Source: JAEZJZ01 sp050949055 (GTDB lineage: Bacteria; Bacillota; UBA994; UBA5500). Taken from it: DNA of 64,000 bases. Location of the stretch: positions 992,001 to 1,056,000 of the forward strand of contig JBMNFA010000001.1 in the NCBI GenBank assembly GCA_050949055.1, read 5' to 3'. The notes beneath the pieces are model-generated. The model was given only the letters and a program-made list of their open reading frames with translations, did no database searches and had not been told where the DNA came from. Every line of letters begins with the position of its first letter. Position 1 is the first letter of the stretch. A program made the position numbers and the translations under genes. Positions 53,268-61,705 of this stretch are shown piece by piece.

Positions 53268-53304
53268 AACAAGAAAACCCCAAGGATGGTTATTCCCTGG
53301 GGCC
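53268..53304 (-). terminator. terminator of the cysteine-cluster gene
   Basis: Minus strand CCCCAGGGA / TCCTTGGGG stem (one G-T pair) followed by TTTTCTTGTT, seven bases past the stop codon at 53311. Confidence 0.85.
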
Positions 53305-53310
53305 GACTAT

Positions 53311-53940
53311 TTATGCTACCGGGCGGAAGCTGTGTCCCGGCTGATATAACTGCCGCCATAGCTGCTCATCGACACAGTCTTTCAGCAAAACCTGGCTGTA
53401 GGCAAATTTGTTGTTGAAAGGGTTGCCCTCATCGGTGCGTTTTGACCGCCAGTTGACCAAGTCCTCCTCCGCCCAGCGGTTTACCTCGCCGATCAGCTGC
53501 CGGGCGCGCTCGCTGTGGGGGCAACAGATGTATAGGCGACAGATCAAAGGGCGCTGCTCGTACTTGTCACATCCCTGACCGTCGTCCCGCAAGCAGTATC
53601 TGCGAGGATCGGCCAAGCGCACCCTGTCTACCTTCCAGGGCTCATAGGCAGTGCAAAAGGCCATGAACTCCTCCACAGCAACGCCTTCTGCCGCCGCCAG
53701 TTGCAGCACGTCCAGGCGAGAGAGGAAGATGTTGAACCGTCGGCAACAGTAGGTGCAGCCGAAACAACTGCCGCAAGTCTCGCCAGAGGAGGCATGGCGT
53801 TGTTCCTTATGCAGGTCAACATCGTCAGCAGCTGCGGCATAGGCCTTCGCCAAGTCCTCCACTGTGGCCGCTGCGTCGTAGACAACCACGTCCAAGCCCA
53901 ACCCGCGGTCAAAAGGCACAGCAATCGCTTCCACCCGCAT
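53311..53940 (-). CDS. YkgJ-family cysteine-cluster protein
   Basis: 209 residues. The CxxCxxCC cluster (CGSCFGCTYCCRRFNIFLSR, about 57-76) and the downstream CLRDDGQGCDKYEQRPLICR and CPHS pattern are characteristic of the zinc- or iron-chelating YkgJ family (Fe-S oxidoreductase-like); biochemical role not established. The N-terminal 50 residues are not conserved. ATG 53940 is nearly inside the GGGGAGAGG ribosome binding site, so the GTG two codons later is an equally good start. Confidence 0.88.
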   Translation of the reverse strand: MRVEAIAVPFDRGLGLDVVVYDAAATVEDLAKAYAAAADDVDLHKEQRHASSGETCGSCFGCTYCCRRFNIFLSRLDVLQLAAAEGVAVEEFMAFCTAYEPWKVDRVRLADPRRYCLRDDGQGCDKYEQRPLICRLYICCPHSERARQLIGEVNRWAEEDLVNWRSKRTDEGNPFNNKFAYSQVLLKDCVDEQLWRQLYQPGHSFRPVA

Positions 53941-54154
53941 CCTATCCTCTCCCCATTTTTAGTCTAGGATCGATTATACGGAAGGATAGTGTGAGGACCA
54001 ACCGTCGCTGGCGGCTAAAAAAGTTATCCTTGTCTAAAAATGGCCCATGATCTGAAATTATTGTTGCACGATGCAGTGAGAAACGGCCTTACACAGGCAG
54101 AAGTGGGTAATAAACAGGGAGGCTGCTTACATCCCCGTGCGACTGCTAACCCGC
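53941..54154. other. intergenic stretch upstream of the cysteine-cluster gene
   Basis: Nothing beyond promoter space. A short plus-strand frame around 54040-54327 runs into the M20 gene on the opposite strand and has no ribosome binding site. Confidence 0.35.
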
Positions 54155-54195
54155 CAAACAACAAAGACAAAGCAGAAGGCTTCCCCCCTGCTTTG
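54155..54195 (-). terminator. terminator of the M20 amidohydrolase gene
   Basis: Minus strand CAAAGCAG / CTGCTTTG stem with a G-rich loop, followed by TCTTTGTTGTTT. Confidence 0.8.
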
Positions 54196-54246
54196 CCTGG
54201 ATTTAACTTGTGTTGGCGAGGTCTCCCGCTCGGAGTTCCTCCCCGA

Positions 54247-55557
54247 CTATTCGCCGGCGAACAGGTCCTCCCACATCTTCAAATAGGATTCTTTGGTGTA
54301 GACGGGTTGGAATTTCTCTTTGGCTGACAGTGCCAAAGCAGCATCGTCTGCCAACAGATCGATGAGACTCATGGCCATCAGTTTGGCGGCGGTGATATAG
54401 GCCAGCTCTTCGTCTTCGATCATGAAGTCGTTGGCGTGCCCGCGGCCGACTGCGCCGCCTACATAGGGATGGATGGTCGGCATCAGCATGCTGACGTCGC
54501 CGATATCGCTGGAACCGGAACCGTGGCCCCCTTGGCTGACGGCATCTTCGCCCACCAGAGCGTTGGCATTGGCGGTGAAGATGTTGACCAAAGTCTCTTC
54601 GTTCAGGCGCGGCAGATAGCCAGGAATCTGGGTGATCTCCACCGTCGCGCCAACGGCGTCAGCCCCTGCCCGGAGCGCCCGGTCCACCTTTTTGGAGGCG
54701 TCGATGATCGCGTTCATCTCGGCGCCCCGTACATAGGTCTCCATGCGCACATCGGCGGGAATGATGTTCACCAGGTCTCCGCCTTTAGTGATGATCGGAT
54801 GGATGCGGATGTGGTCGGCATCCTTCAGTGTCTCCCGTTGGGCATGAATACCCATCAACCCTAACATAGCCGCATTGAGGGCGTTGACACCATTATGAGG
54901 GGCACCGCCAGCGTGGGCCTCCACCCCTTTGTACTTGACCAGCTTGCCGATGAAACCGTTGCTGGTGCCACCGACGGTGATCTTGCTGTCCGGGCCCGAA
55001 CGGGTATGGAACATCATGGTCACGTCAACGTCATCGAACTCGCCTAGGGCGATGAATTCCTGCTTGCCGCCCAAGAACTGAATCTTGCCTTCGGAGCGGA
55101 GCTTGTTGCGGTACTCGATCTCCACATACTCCTCGGCCGGAACAGCCATGAAAGCGACATCACCGGCCAGCTGGTCCATCAACCCCGTGTCTTTGAGGGC
55201 CATGGCCACGCCCAACATCCCGGCCACCTGAGCGTTGTGCCCGCAGGAGTGGGCGGCCCCGGTCAGTGGGTCCGCATGGGGATGTTCAGGACAAACCACC
55301 GCATCCAGCTCGCCCAGCACGGCCACCTTCACCTTGCTCTGCTTGCCCTTCATCTCGGCGCGCACCCCGGTAATGGCGATCTGATCGCGATACTCCAGTC
55401 CCAAATCTGCAAAAGCCTTTTTCACCACTTCAGCGGCATGAAACTCTTTGTAGCCTAGCTCTGGGTGCTGAAACAGGTCTCGCCCGATGGCGATGATGTC
55501 TTCCCGGCGGGCATCGATGGCTGCACATACCTTTTCCTTCATCACTTGCTTATCCAT
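54247..55557 (-). CDS. M20-family amidohydrolase (AbgB-like)
   Basis: 436 residues. Peptidase M20D / aminobenzoyl-glutamate hydrolase type zinc enzyme: DLFQHPELGYKEFHAAEVVK, LGELDAVVCPEHPHADPLTG, AAHSCGHNAQVAGMLGVAMA (metal ligands), MAVPAEEYVEIEYR and EAHAGGAPHNGVNALNAAML in the dimerisation domain, then GGHGSGSSDIGDVSMLMPTI. It removes an acyl or aminoacyl group from an amide; the substrate is not readable. No signal peptide, so cytoplasmic. Two tandem ATGs; 55557 is seven bases from AAGGAGG, 55560 is four bases away. Confidence 0.9.
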   Translation of the reverse strand: MDKQVMKEKVCAAIDARREDIIAIGRDLFQHPELGYKEFHAAEVVKKAFADLGLEYRDQIAITGVRAEMKGKQSKVKVAVLGELDAVVCPEHPHADPLTGAAHSCGHNAQVAGMLGVAMALKDTGLMDQLAGDVAFMAVPAEEYVEIEYRNKLRSEGKIQFLGGKQEFIALGEFDDVDVTMMFHTRSGPDSKITVGGTSNGFIGKLVKYKGVEAHAGGAPHNGVNALNAAMLGLMGIHAQRETLKDADHIRIHPIITKGGDLVNIIPADVRMETYVRGAEMNAIIDASKKVDRALRAGADAVGATVEITQIPGYLPRLNEETLVNIFTANANALVGEDAVSQGGHGSGSSDIGDVSMLMPTIHPYVGGAVGRGHANDFMIEDEELAYITAAKLMAMSLIDLLADDAALALSAKEKFQPVYTKESYLKMWEDLFAGE

Positions 55558-55744
55558 CATTCGACCTCCTTTTGATCAACGGCATCCATGGCCGCAGATT
55601 GTTGCGCATACACAAGAGTTCCGCGCCGGCAAAGTAGATTCCTGCTCCATAGGCGCCAAGTCTCAAACCAAATGACAGCAATTTCGAAACCTCTAGTATC
55701 AGTTTGACTGAGACTTGATGCCGCATGGCAGAGCGGACGGATCA

Positions 55745-56563
55745 TCAAGTCCAGCGCCCAACCTCGATGAAAACCCTTCCGCTCTTGCTGGTGCCGCCGA
55801 CGGACAGCAGTTGGGCCCGCCCCATCCCCATCACCGACAGCATCGCCCCGGCGTCCACCGCCTTGTCTGGGCGCTCTTCCGGACGATGGTTCAGCTTCAC
55901 CCTGCCGCCCTTGATCAGCGCAACCGCTTTGCTGCGGGAAAGACCGTAGGCTACTGCCACCACCGCGTCCAAGCGCAGTGTGGATACGGTGGCCTTGCGC
56001 ACCACCTGCTGCCGCTCGGGAGGCTGCAGGTCGGATAGCTCGATCTGCCGTACACTGATGCCCACCTTCCCTACCGCAACCCAGTTGGAGAGCACAAAGG
56101 GCAAAGCATGTTCATGCAGTACCGCTTGGCAGCCGCCCGGGAGCACCAAGATATCGCCGAACAACTCCCGCTTTAACCCCAACGAAAGCAACGAACCGAG
56201 GTAATCCCGGTGTGTGACCTGGGCAAACTGGAAACTGCCTTGCACCTCCACCGCAGCCAGTGGCCAGGGGTTGAGGCATAGGGACGGATCTTTTGTGCCA
56301 CTTGTGAGACAAAAGACCCGTCCCTCTGTCTCATGGGTGATGGCGATTATCCGCCTCTCCGCTTGGTCGTAGCCGCCGAAACTATGCAGTTCCACCGGCC
56401 ACAGATGACGATAACCCTCAATCAACGTCCTTTGCCCTGGGTCCAAAAAGTAGGTGAACTCGGTCGATCCCACTCGGGATGCCCTATCCGCTTTATCCCA
56501 AACGGCGGCCAGCAGCGCCCTGTCCTCGCCGGCCAGCCGATCCAAGACATCTCTCCGTTGCAT
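55745..56563 (-). CDS. YlmH-like S4-domain RNA-binding protein with in-frame repeat insertion
   Basis: 272 residues. Central domain: EFTYFLDPGQRTLIEGY and FAQVTHRDYLGSLLSLGLKR, ELFGDILVLPGG. C-terminal S4 RNA-binding domain: RLDAVVAVAYGLSRSKAVAL, IKGGRVKLNHRPEERPDKAV. YlmH relatives bind stalled 50S-peptidyl-tRNA and act in ribosome rescue. Between RRIIAIT and WPLAAVEVQG about 22 residues (HETEGRVFCLTSGTKDPSLC plus LN) are encoded by a palindromic repeat that other family members should lack. ATG 56563 has GGAGGTG eight bases upstream. It stands alone, not next to divIVA or sepF as ylmH usually does. Confidence 0.87.
   Translation of the reverse strand: MQRRDVLDRLAGEDRALLAAVWDKADRASRVGSTEFTYFLDPGQRTLIEGYRHLWPVELHSFGGYDQAERRIIAITHETEGRVFCLTSGTKDPSLCLNPWPLAAVEVQGSFQFAQVTHRDYLGSLLSLGLKRELFGDILVLPGGCQAVLHEHALPFVLSNWVAVGKVGISVRQIELSDLQPPERQQVVRKATVSTLRLDAVVAVAYGLSRSKAVALIKGGRVKLNHRPEERPDKAVDAGAMLSVMGMGRAQLLSVGGTSKSGRVFIEVGRWT
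56281..56334. repeat. palindromic GGGACGG element inside the YlmH-like gene
   Basis: Arms GGGACGGATCTTTTGT (56281-56296) and ACAAAAGACCCGTCCC (56309-56324), one mismatch, followed by TCTGTCTCAT. Same family as the elements at 37942, 38518 and 46007. It is read through in frame without a stop codon. Confidence 0.85.
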
Positions 56564-56696
56564 GTAAAACACCTCCACTACTGCGTTTCACCAACGGCTG
56601 CTACTAATCCTTGCGCTCTAGCTAGGAAATTGTGCCCGAAAACGGTAAACTAAGTCTGATTAGGGCATTGGCCATCTAATGTGCTGAAAAAAGGAT

Positions 56697-56724
56697 TTGT
56701 CTAACAGGGCAAAGGATGTATAAT
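56697..56724 (+). promoter_or_regulatory. sigma-A type promoter for the small membrane-peptide gene
   Basis: TTGTCT (56697-56702), 16-base spacer, TATAAT (56719-56724). It precedes the ATG at 56781 by about 50 transcribed bases. Confidence 0.7.
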
Positions 56725-56780
56725 CACCTTGCAGCTAAGGTCGACAGCCTCTGGGCGGTGAATGGAAGGAGGGGTTGTCC

Positions 56781-56945
56781 ATGCGCAAGAAATACTCTCT
56801 CTGGCAAAAGCTACTACGGAGGAACCGTTCTGGACTCCCCCCGGAAGAGATGCTAACTGCCAAAGACCGTATGCGTCTATTGCAGGCGGCTCTGGTGCTG
56901 GGAGCGATACTGGTCAACATCGTCGTCATCTTGTTGCTTCGCTAA
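56781..56945 (+). CDS. 54-residue single-span membrane peptide
   Basis: Small gene with a good promoter, GGAAGGAGGGG ten bases before the ATG, and a TAA stop at 56943-56945. The peptide has a basic N-terminus (MRKKYSLWQKLLRRNRSG), a short linker (LPPEEMLTAKDRMRL) and one C-terminal hydrophobic helix (AALVLGAILVNIVVILLLR). The positive-inside rule places the N-terminus in the cytoplasm. I do not recognise it. About 175 bases further downstream is the M3 peptidase gene on the same strand. Confidence 0.75.
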   Translation: MRKKYSLWQKLLRRNRSGLPPEEMLTAKDRMRLLQAALVLGAILVNIVVILLLR

Positions 56946-57122
56946 GGAATTGGGAGTGGGCCCCCGATTCTGCCACAGCACAATCCACTAGTCTTCAGCG
57001 TACCCCGGAAGGGGTGCTTTTGTATGCCCGTAGGCAGGAGTTGCCACTACTGATGTCCAAGTAGATCGCAGATTGTATTTGGGCGCAGAAGCGCCAACAT
57101 AGCTAGATAGGGAGGGAGCCTC

Positions 57123-58631
57123 GTGCAGCAGATCAACAATCAGGCCGAACTACAGGCCTACCTGGATTCCTTGGAGAGCAAACTGGAGGCTTTGAACAAC
57201 CAGATCTCCAGCCTGGCCTTTCAGAAGTACGTGGACAAACAGCCAAACCCCAAGCTGGCTGAACTGGAGCAGCAGCGCGCGGCAATTATGCTGGATCAGT
57301 CCCTATCCCAGCTGGTCAACCGCTGGCTGGGCAAGGCCGATTGCCCGGTGCTGGAAAGGCGCCTGGTGGCATGGAGTAATAACCTGCTGGCAGCCCAGGT
57401 CACTGCCCGTCCGGAGATCATGCAACTGACCCGCAGTCTGGCCGATCGCATCATCTCCCATCGTTACTTGGTCAACGGCAACCGCTACGATTTGGGCACC
57501 ATCCGCGGCCTGGTGCGCTCCAATCCGGACAGGAGCCTGCGGCGCGCTGCCTGGTCATCCTATTCCGAACTATCGGATGCGCTGGCTGCGGACATGCTGC
57601 AGCTGTTCAAGTTGCGGAATGCCGCCGCCCAAGAGGCCGGATTCAACAACTACGTGGATATGTCTTTGCACATCAACGGTATGGCCACTGCAGAGGTAGA
57701 AGCGATCCTGCAAGAGCTGACGGAGGCCACCGAGTCCACCTATCGAAGAATCCTGCAGTCAGGGGCCGAACGGCTGGGCCTGGACAGCATCGAACCCTGG
57801 GATGTCCAATACATCCTGGAGCAAGCGGGTGAAGTCCCCAATCACCATTTCCCCAAGGACCGGATCCTGCCAGCGCTGCGCCAGTGGTGTGATGCAATGG
57901 GCATCGATCTGGAGCAGCTGGGCATCAGCCACCACTGGATCGACATCCCCTATAACGGCTTGACCATGACTCTCAGCCGCAATGACATTCGCATCTTGGG
58001 CAACCCCACCGACGGCTACGCTTACTATAAGACAGCCTTCCACGAGTTGGGGCACGCCCTGCACTCGGCGCTGAAGCAAGTGGACAGCATGGTGCTGCGC
58101 CGCGAATCAGGCATCTTCACCGAGGGACTGGCAGAAGTGTTTGGCTACGTATCCCATCACCCGGAGTGGATGAGACAGATGGGGCTCAACGACGCAGAGA
58201 TCAGGAGCGCGCTGGCCGGCAGCCTGGGTCCATGGTTCTTCTATCTACGCCAGCGCACCGCCTACTGCCTGTTCGAATATGCGGCCTACCAGGACCCGGG
58301 GCAGAACATGGATCAGTTGTTTGCTCGGACAGAAGCTGCCATCACTGGCGGCCGGTTGGACCACACGCCACGCTGGGCGGCAAACGCCTGGTATGTCAGC
58401 TACCCCGTTTACTGGCAAAACTACGTGCTGGCCGACGTGATGTCCAGCCAGGTGCATCACCACCTAGAGCGGTCATACGGTTCGCTGTACAACTCGCCAG
58501 CTGCTTACGACTTCGTGATCCAGCACTATATCGCCCCAGGAGCGATGGTTCCGTGGATGGAGAAGATTGAGACGGCAACGGGTGCCAGACTAAACGCCCA
58601 GGCATTGATAGCAGATCTGAACAACCATTGA
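57123..58631 (+). CDS. M3-family oligoendopeptidase
   Basis: 502 residues, somewhat shorter than the ~560-600 of PepF. The zinc motif HELGH lies in YKTAFHELGHALHSALKQ (about 315). The third ligand is probably E in RESGIFTEGLAEVFGYVSHH. C-terminal M3 fold: WYVSYPVYWQNYVLADVMSS, YGSLYNSPAAYDFVIQHYIA. Cytoplasmic metallopeptidase that cleaves short peptides. GTG 57123 has GGAGGGAG upstream. It ends in its own terminator. Confidence 0.93.
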   Translation: MQQINNQAELQAYLDSLESKLEALNNQISSLAFQKYVDKQPNPKLAELEQQRAAIMLDQSLSQLVNRWLGKADCPVLERRLVAWSNNLLAAQVTARPEIMQLTRSLADRIISHRYLVNGNRYDLGTIRGLVRSNPDRSLRRAAWSSYSELSDALAADMLQLFKLRNAAAQEAGFNNYVDMSLHINGMATAEVEAILQELTEATESTYRRILQSGAERLGLDSIEPWDVQYILEQAGEVPNHHFPKDRILPALRQWCDAMGIDLEQLGISHHWIDIPYNGLTMTLSRNDIRILGNPTDGYAYYKTAFHELGHALHSALKQVDSMVLRRESGIFTEGLAEVFGYVSHHPEWMRQMGLNDAEIRSALAGSLGPWFFYLRQRTAYCLFEYAAYQDPGQNMDQLFARTEAAITGGRLDHTPRWAANAWYVSYPVYWQNYVLADVMSSQVHHHLERSYGSLYNSPAAYDFVIQHYIAPGAMVPWMEKIETATGARLNAQALIADLNNH

Positions 58632-58670
58632 CGGTGAGCATTGACTAGCCCGTAGTCAAGCGACGCAAAT

Positions 58671-58715
58671 AGCTACCGGGAGAGCGTAAGCCCTCCCGGT
58701 AGCTTCTATCTTATC
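58671..58715 (+). terminator. Rho-independent terminator of the M3 peptidase gene
   Basis: AGCTACCGGGA / TCCCGGTAGCT (58671-58681, 58694-58704), perfect 11-bp stem, followed by TCTATCTTAT. Confidence 0.88.
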
Positions 58716-58854
58716 CAAGTCCGCCTACAAGGAGGACTGGCCCTAGGTTATCTCGGGGTAACGGCTAACAGGTGCCACCTGTCTACACGTCGACCGACTT
58801 GCCGTAAGCGACCCCCAAACGGGCTTCTTCCGTTGCGTAATAGGCCGCTGTATG

Positions 58855-60102
58855 TTATTTCTTCTTGCTGAACGCCTTTCCCCACCCTTTTACTTTCGCG
58901 GCCAGGCGTTTCGCCAATTCCTTGCGCTGTTTCTCCTGATGTTTTTCCTTCTCTCGCTCCGCCTTGGCCTGATGCTTCTCCCGCTCTCTCTCCAATTCGG
59001 CTCGGCGCTCTTCCCGCTCTCGTTCCTGCTCGGCCCGACGCTCCCGCCGCTGCTCCTCGTCCTCAGACGGGCAGGTTTCGTGTTGCTCATCCCAGTTCCT
59101 GGCCTGCTTCAGAATGTGACCGATAGCCAGTCCCAACTCGCCAGCCTTGAGGCCATATTTCTTCTTCAGCTGCCCCCATCCCTGGCGGTATACCGACAAC
59201 GCTTCCTCCAGCGTCAGCACTGGCTCGTCGTCTTCACCTTGCCTTTGATTGGCGCGACCAATCAGAATCGCCAACATCTTGGACTGGCCAGGGTTCAATC
59301 CGGCCGCAGCCATTTGCTCGAAGATGTCCTCATCTAAACCGTAGACTTTGATGATCGCTGCCTGAATGGCATTGAGAGCTACCTCATCCTTGCTCTGGTC
59401 ATCTTCCTCATCGCTGTCTTCATCGTCAGACTCCGCCGCACCCTCTTCATCTTCTGTCGCTTCCTCGTCATCGTCTTGCTCGTCAGTCTCGCCCTCTTCG
59501 TCATCCTCAGCCTCGTCCGCCTCTTCATCCTCAGCCGTATCCTGCTCTGCTTCACCCTCGGTTAGTTCTTCGATGGCGTCAGCCACATCCTCGTTCTCAT
59601 CGATGGCTGCATTCGGGTCCTCAAGCGGGTCCTCATCCATCAGTTCGAGCAACTCATTCACACGCTGACGGAAGCCACCTCGCAAGGCACGCACAGAGCG
59701 CAACGCCTCACTTAGTCCTTCGTCATCCTCTGTGGTGCCTGCCTGCAGAGCAGCCGCCTCCAAGTTCTCAGTGATCGCTTTCAGTATGGCGACGAATTCA
59801 TCCACCATCTCTTGAGCCAGATTCTGCTTCTCAACCGAGACCATCTCCTCCGCCTCGGCCAAGCGCTCAGCTGCCAGCTTGGACAAGAATTCTGCCTTGT
59901 ACGCCTGCCCCTGGGCCAAGAAAAGCCCGATCTGCTCTACCGCCCGGTCAAAACCATAGAAGAGACTGTCTGGCGTGATGCCCGCAGCCACAACGACTTC
60001 GGTGGCCGGCTGCGCATCGCCCGCCGGGTCCTGGGCCATAGCGGTGGGAACCGCCCCCAGTAACAATAGTACTGACAACAGACCTGCAACGATTTTCTTC
60101 AT
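58855..60102 (-). CDS. DUF5667 protein with extreme acidic and charged regions
   Basis: 415 residues, secreted. Signal peptide 1-23 (LLLLGAVPTAMAQ). DUF5667 domain about 38-150 (ITPDSLFYGFDRAVEQIGLF, LAAERLAEAEEMVSV). A stretch at about 155-240 is mostly D and E. A helical region (about 241-340, ALNAIQAAIIKVYGLDEDIF) follows, and then a run of alternating E and R/K (about 348-405, RRAEQEREREERRAELERER). DUF5667 function is unknown; relatives occur on Gram-positive surfaces. ATG 60102 has GGAGGTC nine bases upstream. The acidic and basic blocks could bind cations or a charged polymer; that is inference. Confidence 0.85.
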   Translation of the reverse strand: MKKIVAGLLSVLLLLGAVPTAMAQDPAGDAQPATEVVVAAGITPDSLFYGFDRAVEQIGLFLAQGQAYKAEFLSKLAAERLAEAEEMVSVEKQNLAQEMVDEFVAILKAITENLEAAALQAGTTEDDEGLSEALRSVRALRGGFRQRVNELLELMDEDPLEDPNAAIDENEDVADAIEELTEGEAEQDTAEDEEADEAEDDEEGETDEQDDDEEATEDEEGAAESDDEDSDEEDDQSKDEVALNAIQAAIIKVYGLDEDIFEQMAAAGLNPGQSKMLAILIGRANQRQGEDDEPVLTLEEALSVYRQGWGQLKKKYGLKAGELGLAIGHILKQARNWDEQHETCPSEDEEQRRERRAEQEREREERRAELEREREKHQAKAEREKEKHQEKQRKELAKRLAAKVKGWGKAFSKKK

Positions 60103-60177
60103 CCTCTGCGACCTCCCCAGCATATGTTGTACATCACTTCATTCGTACCTGGATGCTTGTTTATGGGGGTAGCTCTG

Positions 60178-60214
60178 CAAAAATGATCAAGGCGCAGCTG
60201 CGTCAGCTGCGCCT
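60178..60214 (-). terminator. terminator of the 60239-61396 gene
   Basis: Minus strand AGGCGCAGCTG / CAGCTGCGCCT perfect 11-bp stem followed by TGATCATTTTT. Confidence 0.85.
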
Positions 60215-60238
60215 CCAGTTGATACCTACTATGTCAGC

Positions 60239-61396
60239 CTATTTTCCGCTGATGCGGCCGCCCTTGCTTCGCGGGTTGGGGCTGTGTGGCTTAGTCCCAT
60301 CCCGGGTGAGTACCTGCAACCGGGGGCGACGTTCTATCTCCGCCACCTCCATAGGCGTATAGCCCTTCAAGGCCCAGAGCCGGGTATGCTGGCGGGCTGC
60401 CTCTGTCAACCTGAGGATCTCTGCCGCTTGAGCATAGCCCTTGGTGGGCACGCCTAGCCTGGCCACCTCGCTCAACAACATGGCGGACGAAAGGCCGTTA
60501 TTCATGCAAAACAGCAGAAAAGCCACCAGCTCGGAGGTTTGGTCGTCGTCCAAGCCCCCTGCGTCCTGCAGGTGATCGAATAGCTCCCTGTGTTCCTCCG
60601 CCCAATCTAAATACAACTGTTCACCCATGGCCACCGCTTTGGCCCTTGTTAACGGGTAGTAGTGCAAATAGGGGTACTTCCGCTGCTCCAGTAGTAATTC
60701 GTTCCTATCCATCAGCCGCTTGTCGCAAAGGTAACCTTCCTGCCAATCAAAGTAGCCGTTGGCCAGTCCACAACCGAACTGGACGGCAAAGAAGCGGGCT
60801 GTGGAGACAGAAAATCCCATCCCCTCTAGCATCCGCTGCGCCTGTACTCCGTCTATTGCCCCGTAATGGGCCACTATGCCGCGCATAGCCATCAATAGCC
60901 TCTGGTTATCCCTCACCGCCTGCCTGACGGCGTCCTGCTTCAATAACGGAGCTAACACGTCCACGATTTCCCTCGGCATCACCAGCACAGGGCCGACACT
61001 ATGCATCTCACCGGCGAAAGCCAGGCCTGCCTGCTGCAAAAACAACAATGTGCCCAGAAAGATCTGATCCGCTTGGCGCAGCAAGCCTTTGTTTTCCACC
61101 AGATCCAGGATGTAATCGTAGGTTATTTCATCGATCACCTGCAGTAGCTGCGGGGCCTTCAGCTTGATCGCCTGGCTAAGCACGACGATCAGTTCCTGCT
61201 TGCGCAGGGTGCTGGCCTTCCTCACGCGCAAGTACTGCCGAATTTGGTCCAATTCGTGTTTGGTGAGGCGGCCCAGCTGATAACTGAGGCTGAAATCGGC
61301 CAGCATCTCACGATGAAAACCGGCCCGTTCCCACTCGCTGACTGCTGGGTGGCGATCCATCAATTCGTGCAGGACTTCCCCAATTGTCTTATCCAT
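60239..61396 (-). CDS. hypothetical protein with SAP-like helical N-terminus
   Basis: 385 residues, soluble, mostly helical; family not recognised. Residues about 40-75 (LTKHELDQIRQYLRVRKAST, LRKQELIVVLSQAI) look like a SAP or Rho-N-type helix-turn-helix. The middle (about 150-330) is helical with HYYPLTRAKAVAMGEQLYLD. The C-terminus is basic and proline/glycine-rich (KPHSPNPRSKGGRISGK). The visible pattern suggests a nucleic-acid-associated protein, but nothing decisive. It has its own terminator and lies 136 bases upstream of the DUF5667 gene. Confidence 0.75.
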   Translation of the reverse strand: MDKTIGEVLHELMDRHPAVSEWERAGFHREMLADFSLSYQLGRLTKHELDQIRQYLRVRKASTLRKQELIVVLSQAIKLKAPQLLQVIDEITYDYILDLVENKGLLRQADQIFLGTLLFLQQAGLAFAGEMHSVGPVLVMPREIVDVLAPLLKQDAVRQAVRDNQRLLMAMRGIVAHYGAIDGVQAQRMLEGMGFSVSTARFFAVQFGCGLANGYFDWQEGYLCDKRLMDRNELLLEQRKYPYLHYYPLTRAKAVAMGEQLYLDWAEEHRELFDHLQDAGGLDDDQTSELVAFLLFCMNNGLSSAMLLSEVARLGVPTKGYAQAAEILRLTEAARQHTRLWALKGYTPMEVAEIERRPRLQVLTRDGTKPHSPNPRSKGGRISGK

Positions 61397-61705
61397 CTAT
61401 GTCCTCCAGAGTCTCTGAATTCTTGTATCAGTCTACCCCTATCGGGTGTGGTTGTCTACAGCTAGCGGGCAACCAGGAGGGAAACGGCGCTCCAGCTAAT
61501 CGCTGCTGATACAACGGTCACACAGTTGCGGCGCATGGCTGTCCCGCGATGTTGCGCCTGCTGCCAGGAGTGCGGGTTGCTGGGTGAAACAGAACTCGCC
61601 CGCAAGCTGTACCGCAAGCGGGCGAGGGAAAGTTGTGCGGCGATGCTGACACTCTGTGCACCCTGCCACTGCAAACGGATGGTACAGTGTACCTGTCCTG
61701 GTGTA
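61397..61705. other. intergenic stretch with terminator of the following gene
   Basis: No gene. A perfect stem CTCGCCCGC / GCGGGCGAG (61595-61603, 61618-61626), followed on the minus strand by TTCTGTTTCACC, terminates the 61706-62476 gene. The rest carries the promoter of the 61396 gene. Confidence 0.6.
61590..61630 (-). terminator. terminator of the 61706-62476 gene
   Basis: Minus strand CTCGCCCGC / GCGGGCGAG perfect 9-bp stem with a 14-base loop, followed by TTCTGTTTC. Confidence 0.7.

Noticed and set aside
54040..54327. 95-codon plus-strand frame before the M20 gene
   Set aside because: Lacks a ribosome binding site and overlaps the M20 terminator and the end of the M20 coding sequence.
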